Origin: Lachnoclostridium sp. UBA1308
Lineage (GTDB): Bacteria; Bacillota; Clostridia; Lachnospirales; Lachnospiraceae
Length of the DNA stretch: 15,854 bases
Direction of reading: 5' to 3'
NCBI GenBank assembly: GCA_002307215.1
Contig: DBTU01000020.1
Coordinates: 1-15,854, forward strand
The position numbers and the translations under genes were made by a program. Below the pieces are notes generated by a model that made no database searches, was not told where the DNA came from, and was given only the letters and a program-made list of their open reading frames with translations. Positions 1-5,937 of the stretch are shown here, piece after piece (position 1 is the first letter of the stretch; each line of letters starts with the position of its first letter).

Positions 1-38
1 CGGTACATAAGGCTCTATAGGACAGAGCCAAAGTACCG
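1..38. repeat. Hairpin at the left edge
   Basis: Nested inverted repeat: CGGTAC (1-6) pairs with GTACCG (33-38), and GGCTCT (11-16) pairs with AGAGCC (24-29). It lies immediately before the terminal direct repeat. The window starts inside or exactly at it, so its true extent is unknown. It has no adjacent T-run typical of a terminator. It may be part of a larger repeat element. Confidence 0.55.
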
Positions 39-39
39 A

Positions 40-110
40 CGAATGCAAATACTCCTATATGGAAATCATTTTTTCCCAGTCCGGATATATCTCTTTGAAG
101 GCTGAACTGT
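40..110 (+). repeat. Terminal direct repeat, left copy
   Basis: From CGAATGCAAATACTCCTATA to GAAGGCTGAAC this stretch matches 15784-15854 with only about five differences, including one single-base length change in a T-rich part. Both copies are in the same orientation and enclose the whole window. No coding content is visible. I found no third copy inside the window. It could be a dispersed intergenic repeat, or the place where a draft assembly broke. Confidence 0.85.
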
Positions 111-263
111 AACCAAACTTGTAGGGAAAATGTAAACTTTTATTGCATAATTAGTCCTGCCATGTTATAGTAAAAAAGCAAATCCACTTTCTGCAAGAAA
201 TTGCTTGGCAGTTAAATGACTGTGTACAGGAGTTGATTTTACGGTAATAAGTTATGAGGATGT
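111..263. other. Intergenic leader without a visible gene
   Basis: This AT-rich stretch between the terminal repeat and the riboswitch has no ORF with a ribosome binding site. An imperfect hairpin is visible: CTGCCA (157-162) with TGGCAG (206-211), and inside it AGCAA (177-181) with TTGCT (201-205). The promoter of the riboswitch transcript must lie here or close by, but I see no -35/-10 pair close to consensus. Confidence 0.4.
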
Positions 264-362
264 TTAAAAGGGAGTAGCTGCCTATTATAGGTGATAAAGT
301 CAACATACTGACCTAACGGTCTGGCTTTATCGTGACTGATTTCAGTCAAGTGAGACTTTTAA
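264..362 (+). ncRNA. yybP-ykoY manganese riboswitch
   Basis: The closing stem TTAAAAG (264-270) pairs with CTTTTAA (356-362). Inside it are the family hallmarks: GGGAGTAGC directly after the 5' arm, a short P2 hairpin (281-291), a P3 arm AAAGTCA (296-302) with TGGCTTT (322-328) enclosing ACATAC and GACC/GGTC, a P4 hairpin TGACTG/CAGTCA (333-348), and TGAGACTTTT at the 3' end. This class binds Mn2+ and commonly controls manganese exporters, including the TMEM165/GDT1 family encoded 119 bases downstream. Mn2+ binding here is inferred from the family. Confidence 0.9.
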
Positions 363-451
363 CACAAAGAGAATCCGCACCATTCTTAATAATGTGTAAT
401 GACATTATGAAAGAAGGTTGGGAGGAAGCTTTTGTGTTGAAGGTTTTTTTT
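361..451 (+). terminator. Candidate riboswitch expression platform (terminator)
   Basis: AACACAAA (361-368), directly next to the riboswitch 3' arm, can pair with TTTGTGTT (431-438). The enclosed part holds two smaller hairpins, AGAAT/ATTCT (370-386) and ATAATGT/ACATTAT (389-408). GAAGG and eight T residues (444-451) follow. The shared bases at 361-362 would let the P1 stem and this structure compete. The large branched shape and the five bases before the T-run make the terminator call tentative. Control through the Shine-Dalgarno at 467-472 is the alternative. Confidence 0.4.
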
Positions 452-480
452 ATTGAAAAATAAAAACGGAGGTTATTAAA

Positions 481-1170
481 ATGATGGAATTTCTAGGAGC
501 AGCATTATTGGTTGTCGTAGCTGAGATGGGTGACAAAACACAGCTGCTTGCCATGGCTATGGCAAGTAAGTATAAGGTGAGACAGGTAATGATTGGAGTT
601 TTAATCGCGACAGTCCTTAACCATGCGCTGGCAGTAGCGTTGGGGAGTTATTTGGGTTCAGTGATACCGATGAATACAATCAAAATTGTTGCGGGAGTAG
701 CATTCCTGTTATTCGCATTCTGGACCTTACGTGGGGACAAGATTGATGAAGATGATAAGAAAAAGAAAAGATTCGGACCGATTGTAACGGTAGCAATCGC
801 CTTTTTTATCGCTGAATGTGGGGACAAGACCCAGCTTATGACGATTACAATCGCATCTCACAGCGTCAATCCACTGCTTATACTGATGGGAACAACGACC
901 GGAATGCTGATAGCAGATGGAATTGGTATTCTTGGCGGGGCGTGGATGTGTAAGCATGTTCCTGAAAAATATATCAAATGGGTAGCAGGCCTTATCTTCA
1001 TGTTCTTCGGAACACTAACGATCTTTCAGTCGGTACCGCACATGTTATTGAAGCCGATTAACATTATCGTGTACTTACTGGTAGTTGGTATATTGACCTA
1101 TCTGGTTGGAGTGAAATTCTCATATCCCGATCAATGTGTGGTGAAGGAGCAGCTGGAAGGTAATGAATAG
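481..1170 (+). CDS. TMEM165/GDT1-family manganese transporter (UPF0016)
   Basis: A membrane protein of 229 residues with the two repeated signature motifs of this cation/H+ antiporter-like family: E-M-G-D-K-T-Q at residues 15-21 and E-C-G-D-K-T-Q at 112-118. Each lies in a hydrophobic segment, and about six membrane helices are expected. A short charged loop (residues 84-98, rich in D, E and K) separates the two halves. The acidic residues of the motifs form the metal pathway in the family. The start ATG follows a CGGAGG site by 8 bases; a second ATG follows immediately. The upstream Mn riboswitch points to manganese export induced by high Mn2+. The direction of transport is inferred from known bacterial relatives and was not seen in the sequence. 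Confidence 0.9.
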   Translation: MMEFLGAALLVVVAEMGDKTQLLAMAMASKYKVRQVMIGVLIATVLNHALAVALGSYLGSVIPMNTIKIVAGVAFLLFAFWTLRGDKIDEDDKKKKRFGPIVTVAIAFFIAECGDKTQLMTITIASHSVNPLLILMGTTTGMLIADGIGILGGAWMCKHVPEKYIKWVAGLIFMFFGTLTIFQSVPHMLLKPINIIVYLLVVGILTYLVGVKFSYPDQCVVKEQLEGNE

Positions 1171-1312
1171 ATGATTTGTGTCGACAATCCCACTTTTATC
1201 TTGTCTATCTTCAATTCGCACAATTTCGCCTTTGAATGGTAATACATAAAATCGTTCATTTGCAGTATTATCATAGGGTGGCCTGTTTATATGTAAATTT
1301 CATAGATCTATA

Positions 1313-1391
1313 TTCAATAAAGCATAGGTGGAGTGCGGCTCAACTAACGTTTATCCATTGGGGAATATGTGGCTTCCTATGCTTTATTGAA
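1313..1391. repeat. 16-bp perfect inverted repeat with 47-base loop
   Basis: TTCAATAAAGCATAGG (1313-1328) is exactly complementary to 1376-1391. On the plus strand it is followed by AAACTTTTT, so it could end the transporter transcript. It sits between two convergent genes, the transporter ending at 1170 and the small minus-strand gene ending at 1398. The loop is too long for a textbook terminator, and on the minus strand no T-run follows. A small structured RNA or a miniature element remnant is also possible. The rest of 1171-1397 shows no gene. Confidence 0.7.
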
Positions 1392-1397
1392 AACTTT

Positions 1398-1598
1398 TTA
1401 TATGCCTGGCATCTTGCCTGAATTGTCACAATTTACACTTGATGAAATATTTGCAGTAGTATCTTGTGTGTTTTCTTTCAGCATTTCAATTGCATCCAGT
1501 ATGCCTTGCTTCTGGGACAAATCCAGTGCTTTGACAGCCTTAATAAGACGTAGAAGTTCATCTTGATCTGTCGGTGATGACGAATTATTCTTCTGCAT
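1398..1598 (-). CDS. Small acidic protein of unknown function
   Basis: 66 residues, divergent from the XRE regulator. GAGG at 1606-1609 is only one base from the first in-frame ATG (1604) but seven from the ATG at 1598, so the shorter start is chosen. The middle (LLRLIKAVKALDLSQKQG and on to LKEN) looks like one or two amphipathic helices; the ends are polar, with a serine-rich N-terminus and an asparagine/serine-rich C-terminus. There is no signal peptide or membrane segment. I do not recognise a family. Support for reality comes from the excellent promoter upstream (1658-1686), the well-placed ribosome binding site, and the arrangement with a repressor gene. It may be a target or partner of the XRE protein, but that is inference only. 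Confidence 0.65.
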   Translation of the reverse strand: MQKNNSSSPTDQDELLRLIKAVKALDLSQKQGILDAIEMLKENTQDTTANISSSVNCDNSGKMPGI

Positions 1599-1657
1599 GG
1601 GCATACCTCATTTCTATAAATTATGGCTTTGACAACATCTGATTTGGCTATGACAAT

Positions 1658-1686
1658 AGTATACAAAATATAGTAGAAAATGTCAA
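1658..1686 (-). promoter_or_regulatory. Consensus promoter of the small minus-strand gene
   Basis: Read on the minus strand: TTGACA (1681-1686), a 17-base spacer, then TATACT (1658-1663). This is nearly perfect sigma-A consensus, placed about 60 bases before the start codon. TGACA half-sites overlap its -35 and flank its -10, as expected for a repressed strong promoter. Confidence 0.85.
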
Positions 1687-1705
1687 TATCCTATATGCAA
1701 ATAAT

Positions 1706-1734
1706 TTGACTTAAACTGACAGTTTTGTTAATAT
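1706..1734 (+). promoter_or_regulatory. Promoter of the XRE gene with operator-like palindrome
   Basis: TTGACT (1706-1711), 17 bases, TAATAT (1729-1734). The spacer contains the palindrome AAACT-GAC-AGTTT (1713-1725), well placed for a repressor to block polymerase, which suggests autoregulation by the XRE protein. The two divergent -35 boxes are only 19 bases apart, so binding here could affect both promoters. Confidence 0.8.
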
Positions 1735-1756
1735 CAGATTGGAAGGGGTGTGTGTA

Positions 1757-2188
1757 TTGGATACAAGAGTAAAACAGCTGAGAAAAGCATTGAATTTGAG
1801 CCAGAACGCATTTGGAAAACGGTTGGGAGTAACTGCGGCAGGAATATCAAAGATTGAGAGCGGGAATCGGAATCTGACCGAACAGATGCAGCTTATGATA
1901 AGTAATGAATTTCAGGTCAATGAAAACTGGCTTAGGTACGGTGACGGAGAGATGTTCAAACGCAAGCCGCCCGAGGTTATCGGACAGTTAGCACAGTATT
2001 ATCGGTTGGACGAGATGGATCAGAGAATAATCCTCGAATATGCCCGCCTAGATGAGAATAAACGCAGCATTATCAAGGAATATATTATGAGAATCGCATA
2101 TGAAAGCAAGGAATCTGCGATACTTAAGGATGGAAATTCTAAGGCAGAGGTACTCAGATGCGCGGAAGAAGCCGATATAAAATACTAA
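1757..2188 (+). CDS. XRE-family transcriptional regulator
   Basis: 143 residues from a TTG start, chosen because GAAGGGG (1742-1748) lies 8 bases upstream; the in-frame TTG at 1739 would overlap or precede the Shine-Dalgarno. The N-terminal helix-turn-helix (about residues 3-60) is clear: VKQLRKALNLSQ, then FGKRLGVTAAGISKIESG, the usual Cro/CI-type recognition helix region. A region around NENWLRYGDGEMF follows, typical of clostridial phage- or ICE-type repressors, then a charged helical tail that probably dimerises. No LexA-like protease domain is present, so release would not be by self-cleavage. It probably binds the divergent operator region and controls itself and the small gene at 1398-1598. 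The stop overlaps the convergent MATE gene by four bases. Confidence 0.9.
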   Translation: MDTRVKQLRKALNLSQNAFGKRLGVTAAGISKIESGNRNLTEQMQLMISNEFQVNENWLRYGDGEMFKRKPPEVIGQLAQYYRLDEMDQRIILEYARLDENKRSIIKEYIMRIAYESKESAILKDGNSKAEVLRCAEEADIKY

Positions 2189-3555
2189 TATCTCGTTATG
2201 TTTTTAACCCATTTCATAGACCGATATCTCCAAGTAGATATCGGTATTTTTATAATCTCGTCACTCATCAGGATTACATAAACCACCGGCACCGGGAGCT
2301 TTAGGACAAAGGCAGCGATAAGTCCAAATAGAATCGAGATACACCACATGAAGGTAACATCAATAAACAGGCCGAACTTAATATCTCCTCCGGCACGGAA
2401 GACGCCTACGATTAGGGTTGTGTTATAGGCCTGGCCAATCGAGAAATAGGACATGACAATCATCATAATTCCAAGATAGGATTTAGCTTCGCCGCTAAGA
2501 GATAAAGCATCTTTTGCAATCTGTGAGGTGCCCAGTATTACAAGCGCACCGAAGATACTAACGATAATGGTCAGATTTACGAAGCGTTTGGCGTATTTCT
2601 TAGCAAGTTCTTCTTTACCTTCACCGAGAACCTTGCCCAAAATGATAGCTGTGGCAGTGGCAAGTCCGAAGGCTACCACCATGGCAAGCTGTCTGGTTAT
2701 CTGAGTTACAGAATTGGCAGCGACCGCAGATTTACCCAGATGGCCGATAATTGCTGCGTTGACGCTTGTTCCGGTACCCCAGATCAATTCATTAATCATG
2801 ACCGGAAAAGAATAGGTAAGAAAGTCCTTCATCAGCAGTTTGTCGTGTAGGAATAGATCCTTGACGTGAAACTTGATTGTCTTATTGATAAGGGTGGCAT
2901 AGAGAAGGACAAGTATTAGTTCAATAAATCTTGCAATCAAGGTTGCGAGCGCCGACCCACGGATGCCCATGGCCGGAAATCCAATCAACCCAAAGATCAA
3001 GACGAAATTTAATAAAATGTTGACCACCAGTGAAATGGAATAGACTACGGTAGCAATAATGACACGTTCCACGCTTCGCATGATATTCAGATATATCATA
3101 GTGATAGCGCTTAATACATAGGTAAAGGATATGATGCGTAAAAATGCAGCACCCTGCAGTATTACGTCGGTATCCTCCTTACTCGCAAATAATTTCATGA
3201 TGGGAATAGGAAACAACTGTACAACCACGGTAAACACAATGGATATTACAAGTGAGTAGCGCAGGGTAATGGCAAGGATCTTCTCGATGGTTCTGGTATC
3301 CTTCCTGCCCCAGTACTGTGCCGTAAGTACAGCAGCTCCGGAGGTCAGTCCGAAGAAAATAAGTGACAGAATAAAATATACCTGACCTGCAAGCGAAGAA
3401 GCTGAGAGTGCAGTTTCACTTACCTTGCCAAGCATGATAACATCAGCAGCTGACACGCCTACGTTAATGAGATTCTGTAATGCCATCGGCAATACTAATG
3501 AGAATACAAGCTTATAAAAATGTCTTTTTTCGTCTCGATCGTTGAGTGTTTCCAT
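2185..3555 (-). CDS. MATE-family multidrug efflux transporter
   Basis: 456 residues, the usual length of the family, with about twelve hydrophobic helices in two similar halves. Family features include the N-terminal helix LVLPMALQNLINVGVSAADV (about residues 19-38), the segment TSGAAVLTAQYWGRKD at 71-86, and the second-half helix pair beginning around FPVMINELIWGTGTSVNAAI. Such transporters use a Na+ or H+ gradient to expel cationic drugs and metabolites; the substrate cannot be told from sequence. The start ATG (3553-3555) has AAGGGGA seven bases upstream. It has its own promoter (3621-3649) and is convergent with the XRE gene, overlapping its last four bases, so the two are not an operon. 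Confidence 0.92.
   Translation of the reverse strand: METLNDRDEKRHFYKLVFSLVLPMALQNLINVGVSAADVIMLGKVSETALSASSLAGQVYFILSLIFFGLTSGAAVLTAQYWGRKDTRTIEKILAITLRYSLVISIVFTVVVQLFPIPIMKLFASKEDTDVILQGAAFLRIISFTYVLSAITMIYLNIMRSVERVIIATVVYSISLVVNILLNFVLIFGLIGFPAMGIRGSALATLIARFIELILVLLYATLINKTIKFHVKDLFLHDKLLMKDFLTYSFPVMINELIWGTGTSVNAAIIGHLGKSAVAANSVTQITRQLAMVVAFGLATATAIILGKVLGEGKEELAKKYAKRFVNLTIIVSIFGALVILGTSQIAKDALSLSGEAKSYLGIMMIVMSYFSIGQAYNTTLIVGVFRAGGDIKFGLFIDVTFMWCISILFGLIAAFVLKLPVPVVYVILMSDEIIKIPISTWRYRSMKWVKNITRY
2220..2251 (+). terminator. Terminator of the XRE gene inside the MATE coding end
   Basis: ACCGATATCT (2220-2229), loop of six, AGATATCGGT (2236-2245), then ATTTTT. This is a perfect 10-base-pair stem with a T-run on the plus strand only, 31 bases after the XRE stop. 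The same bases encode part of the C-terminal W-R-Y-R-S region of the MATE protein on the minus strand. Confidence 0.85.
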
Positions 3556-3620
3556 TTCAATTCCCCTTACTTATGACAACCGTTAGCAAATACTTATATT
3601 GCAGTCAGTTGATGTATGAC

Positions 3621-3649
3621 AAAATACCACTTCCTGAGGGAAATGTCAA
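3621..3649 (-). promoter_or_regulatory. Promoter of the MATE gene
   Basis: On the minus strand: TTGACA (3644-3649), 17 bases, TATTTT (3621-3626). The -35 is perfect and the -10 moderate. It lies about 65 bases before the MATE start codon. Confidence 0.7.
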
Positions 3650-3667
3650 TGAATATTCACAATTCCA

Positions 3668-3810
3668 GGGGTGTTCTGGGGACAGATCTAGGGAATGCTC
3701 TAGGGACGGTTGCTGACAGGAAGACCGTCGATTGGGTGCCGTGAGGATGATATTGGGGAATTAGGATGTGGTGGGGTGGCTTAGGATTAGGTGCTATAGG
3801 TGGTGGTAAG
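3668..3810 (+). other. G-rich non-coding stretch with REP-like hairpin
   Basis: The plus strand is strongly G-biased. Four runs of three or more G occur at 3668-3671, 3678-3681, 3691-3693 and 3703-3705, with linkers of 6, 9 and 9 bases. CTAGGGA is repeated (3688-3694, 3700-3706). GACGGT (3705-3710) and ACCGTC (3724-3729) form a hairpin around TGCTGACAGGAAG. Many GG pairs follow up to about 3810. The ORFs across it have no ribosome binding site and a low-complexity product, so I treat it as non-coding. It resembles repetitive extragenic elements, and the first part could form a G-quadruplex. Confidence 0.5.
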
Positions 3811-3847
3811 CAATGTATATAAAAGTGAATATAAATGGAACAAGTTT

Positions 3848-3876
3848 TTGCCATTTTTCTTTGACCATGGTATAAT
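3848..3876 (+). promoter_or_regulatory. Strong promoter opening the decay zone
   Basis: TTGCCA (3848-3853), 17 bases, TATAAT (3871-3876): perfect -10 and good -35. Transcription would start near 3883, almost on top of the ORF at 3888. It would read into the KAP fragment and the MsrA gene, since no terminator is visible before them. Confidence 0.75.
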
Positions 3877-3887
3877 ATGGAAGGATT

Positions 3888-3980
3888 ATGTTCGACGATA
3901 TTACTGAAAATAAAACAGAATTACTGTATGAAATGGCAAATAATAAAGTGAAGTACATTACTAAAAATTTAGTTACGTAG
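3888..3980 (+). CDS. Small ORF, 30 residues, unknown
   Basis: Begins MFDDITENKTELL and ends KYITKNLVT. GGAAGG (3879-3884) is only three bases from the ATG, and the promoter at 3848-3876 would give almost no leader, so efficient translation is doubtful. The composition looks like real coding sequence. It may be the surviving 5' end of a longer gene, like the other fragments nearby. The stretch 3981-4108 after it holds nothing I recognise. Confidence 0.35.
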   Translation: MFDDITENKTELLYEMANNKVKYITKNLVT

Positions 3981-4108
3981 TATACCAATACGAAGTTGGG
4001 CTATGTCTAATTATGGGGATAATGTGATTGGATAGTAAGAAATATAAAACAACTGTTTATTCCATGATGCAATGGAAATAAAAGGTGATACCAATAGGAG
4101 AGAGCTGT

Positions 4109-4351
4109 ATGACTAATACTGATAAACCAATAAATCAGATAAGTGAAGACAAACTAGGACGGAGTACATTTGCAAAACAACTTGCAAACGTAATTGTAAA
4201 TTTTCAAACAAAAGATAATTATGCAGTATCTCTACAAGGAAAGTGGGGATTCAGTGGAAAAAAGAGTTTAAAGAACAAGCCACTCAGTAGCGATACTTCT
4301 GTTGGCAATGGAGATTTTTGCACATTATCTATATTTGACGAAAGAAAATAG
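4109..4351 (+). pseudogene. N-terminal fragment of a KAP-family P-loop NTPase
   Basis: The start ATG follows GGAGAGAG (4097-4104). The first 55 or so residues match the N-terminus of KAP ATPases: DKPINQISEDKLGRSTFAKQ, then NYAVSLQGKWG just before the Walker A loop. KAP proteins are large membrane-associated NTPases of several hundred residues, some of them phage-exclusion factors. Here the expected G-K-W-G-x-G-K-T is replaced by G-K-W-G-F-S-G-K-K-S, with one extra residue and no K-S/T pair, and the frame ends after 80 residues with unrelated sequence. The ATPase is certainly non-functional. The stop overlaps the ribosome binding site of msrA by two bases, so the remnant now acts only as its leader. 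Confidence 0.8.
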
Positions 4352-4360
4352 GTGAATACT

Positions 4361-4834
4361 ATGGTTGAAACAATATATTTTGCAGGTGGCTGTCTTTGGG
4401 GTGTACAAGCATTTATCAAAACACTAAAAGGTGTTATTAATACTCAAGCAGGACGAGCAAATGGTTATTCAAATACTCTTGAAGGTGAGTATGATGGTTA
4501 TACTGAATGCGTAAAAACAGAATTTGACTCTGAAATTGTAACTGTTTCTCAACTAATGGGCTATTTTTTTGAGATTATTGATCCTTATAGCGTGAATAAA
4601 CAAGGTAATGATGTGGGAAAAAAATACCGCACAGGCGTATATAGTAAAGTGCCACGACATTTGGAAGATGCCAAGAATTATATAGCAGAAAGAGCAGATA
4701 GGGATAAAATTGTAGTGGAGGTCCTTCCACTTATGAATTACATTAAAAGTGCAGATGAACATCAAGATAGATTAGGTAGGTGCCCTAACGACTATTGTCA
4801 TATCCCTAAAGAGTTACTACACAAATATTTATAA
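4361..4834 (+). CDS. msrA: Peptide methionine sulfoxide reductase A
   Basis: 157 residues, full length for the compact clostridial form. It reduces methionine-(S)-sulfoxide in proteins and free methionine. The catalytic cysteine is C11 in A-G-G-C-L-W-G; most MsrA proteins have Phe where Leu-12 stands. Other conserved parts are EGEYDGYTE, the DPYSVNKQGNDVGKKYRTG region that binds the substrate, and ADEHQDRL near the C-terminus. C-P-N-D-Y-C near the end supplies likely resolving cysteines for thioredoxin recycling. AGGTGA (4350-4355) lies five bases before this ATG, so the in-frame GTG at 4352 is rejected. It sits among gene fragments but is itself intact; no MsrB is seen nearby. Confidence 0.92.
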   Translation: MVETIYFAGGCLWGVQAFIKTLKGVINTQAGRANGYSNTLEGEYDGYTECVKTEFDSEIVTVSQLMGYFFEIIDPYSVNKQGNDVGKKYRTGVYSKVPRHLEDAKNYIAERADRDKIVVEVLPLMNYIKSADEHQDRLGRCPNDYCHIPKELLHKYL

Positions 4835-4853
4835 CCCGCTGTTAAAGAACAAT

Positions 4854-5048
4854 ATGTATGCGGAGGAGAGTAGTGGTATATATCGGCGTTGCTGTGATAC
4901 AGCGCCCATTGGTATGGATAATAAAATGCTGTCTATAATGAGAGCAAATAATGTTAAGATTATTACTGTATCAGACGCTCATTGTCCGGAAGATGTGGGA
5001 TATAGAATAAGGGAAATGCAGGAGTTGATCGAGGATCGAATAACTTAA
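4854..5048 (+). pseudogene. C-terminal fragment of a PHP-domain (histidinol-phosphatase-like) protein
   Basis: From about 4914 the translation reads MDNKMLSIMRANNVKIITVS, then D-A-H-C-P-E-D-V-G-Y and REMQELIE. This matches the last 45 or so residues of PHP-family histidinol phosphatases, including the metal-binding S-D-A-H motif. The normal protein is about 260-280 residues; the rest, with the other metal ligands, is absent. The first 20 residues before 4914 do not resemble the family, and the ATG at 4854 lacks a good ribosome binding site. It is therefore a remnant and not a working enzyme. Confidence 0.8.
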
Positions 5049-5354
5049 AAGAATGTTAAAAAGATTATAGTTACAACGGATGAACAGTTGCTGCCTGTAC
5101 AACCTCCACTTGTTAACGGAAGTGATGATTTCATAGAACCACTCTTATCTGAACTATTAGATATTGATTTTTATTGGCACTCGATTGATGTTCCAGGGAA
5201 AGGATTGGCATATTTCGGTATTAATATAATACCGCCGGAATCTCTGGATTCATTGATGAATATGATTTTTGACATTGCAGATTTATCCTTGTTAAAGGAA
5301 CTGCTTATGAAGGCTAAAGCTGATAATAAATTTGTTATCCATTTCGGGATATAA
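5049..5354 (+). pseudogene. Unknown protein gene that has lost its start codon
   Basis: The frame opens after the TAA at 5046 and reads KNVKKIIVTTDEQLLPVQPP, then an acidic, folded-looking sequence ending VIHFGI (about 100 residues). KKIIVTTDEQ looks like a natural N-terminus, but the codon before it is GTT, with no ATG, GTG or TTG there. An out-of-frame ATG at 5053 reaches a stop after five codons. A one-base deletion or a substitution in the start is likely. The TTG at 5088 is the only in-frame alternative and has just a weak GGA upstream. The size and isolated acidic character would fit an immunity- or SMI1-like small protein, but I do not recognise it. A terminator hairpin follows. Confidence 0.5.
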
Positions 5355-5367
5355 CTTCCGGTCTATG

Positions 5368-5384
5368 GGGCAGTTAAACTGCCC
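5368..5384 (+). terminator. Terminator-like hairpin
   Basis: GGGCAG-TTAAA-CTGCCC, followed by ATTATATTTA. The stem is strong and GC-rich; the downstream tract is only moderately T-rich. It lies 14 bases after the ORF ending at 5354. Confidence 0.6.
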
Positions 5385-5432
5385 ATTATATTTAGAACGA
5401 GAACCTTAAAGTAAAATAACGGAGGCGGCGAT

Positions 5433-5882
5433 ATGAACCTAAATGGCAGAATAAATAATCGTAAAATTCTAGTTATTCTAGCTATTATAGCTACTATTCT
5501 TTTGTCTATATTTGGCTTATTGTTTTTCCTGATTCATGGAAGCAATGCAAAACCCACATATTCATTCTCAGGTAACAATTTAACAATATCAGGTCAATAT
5601 GGTGTTAAAATAAATCTTTCGGGAGCAACCGTTACTCATGAGCTTAGTCAGGTTCCTGCAACACCAATACATACAAACGGAGCTGCAATCGGAAATATTG
5701 AAAAAGGTTATTTTAAATTAGGAAGTTTAAGCGTTTATAAAAATGTCATGGATAAAAACGCTTCAGACTACATTCTAATAACCGACAACAAAAGCTCTGA
5801 ATATTATATCAATTGTGCATCGCTTGTAGAAACCAACAATCTTTTTAATGAAATATCTAAGCATAATGGGTTCGTTGAATGA
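5433..5882 (+). CDS. Membrane-anchored protein with bacterial PH-like domain
   Basis: 149 residues. GGAGG (5421-5425) lies seven bases before the ATG. A basic start (about residues 6-11) precedes one hydrophobic helix (about 12-36), then roughly 110 residues that should be outside the cell. The outer part shows alternating beta-type sequence: YSFSGNNLTISGQYGVKINL, then GNIEKGYFKLGSLSVYKN, then D-Y-I-L-I-T and Y-Y-I-N followed by a final helix, as in bacterial PH-domain proteins of Firmicutes. Such domains bind ligands or protein partners; no catalytic residues are expected. The helix lacks a clear signal peptidase site, so it is probably an anchor. It follows a terminator-like hairpin and is likely transcribed on its own, though I see no clear promoter. 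Confidence 0.65.
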   Translation: MNLNGRINNRKILVILAIIATILLSIFGLLFFLIHGSNAKPTYSFSGNNLTISGQYGVKINLSGATVTHELSQVPATPIHTNGAAIGNIEKGYFKLGSLSVYKNVMDKNASDYILITDNKSSEYYINCASLVETNNLFNEISKHNGFVE

Positions 5883-5937
5883 TTATTAAAGCAATAGCTG
5901 ATCTTTAAACTGATATTAACGGAGGGAAATGTTATGA

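Noticed and set aside
1236..1566. Plus-strand ORFs opposite the small minus-strand gene
   Set aside because: No ribosome binding site or promoter, and they run through the inverted repeat. The minus-strand gene has both signals.
1398..2188. Toxin-antitoxin pair formed by the small protein and the XRE gene
   Set aside because: The genes are divergent and not in one operon, and the small protein resembles no toxin I know. A regulator-target pair is enough to explain the layout.
3657..3854. Minus-strand ORF of 65 codons in the G-rich stretch
   Set aside because: Proline/histidine-rich low-complexity product, no ribosome binding site; it arises from the strand bias.
4109..4834. Working KAP-type phage defence gene
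   Set aside because: Only about 55 residues of the N-terminus remain and the Walker A loop is destroyed.
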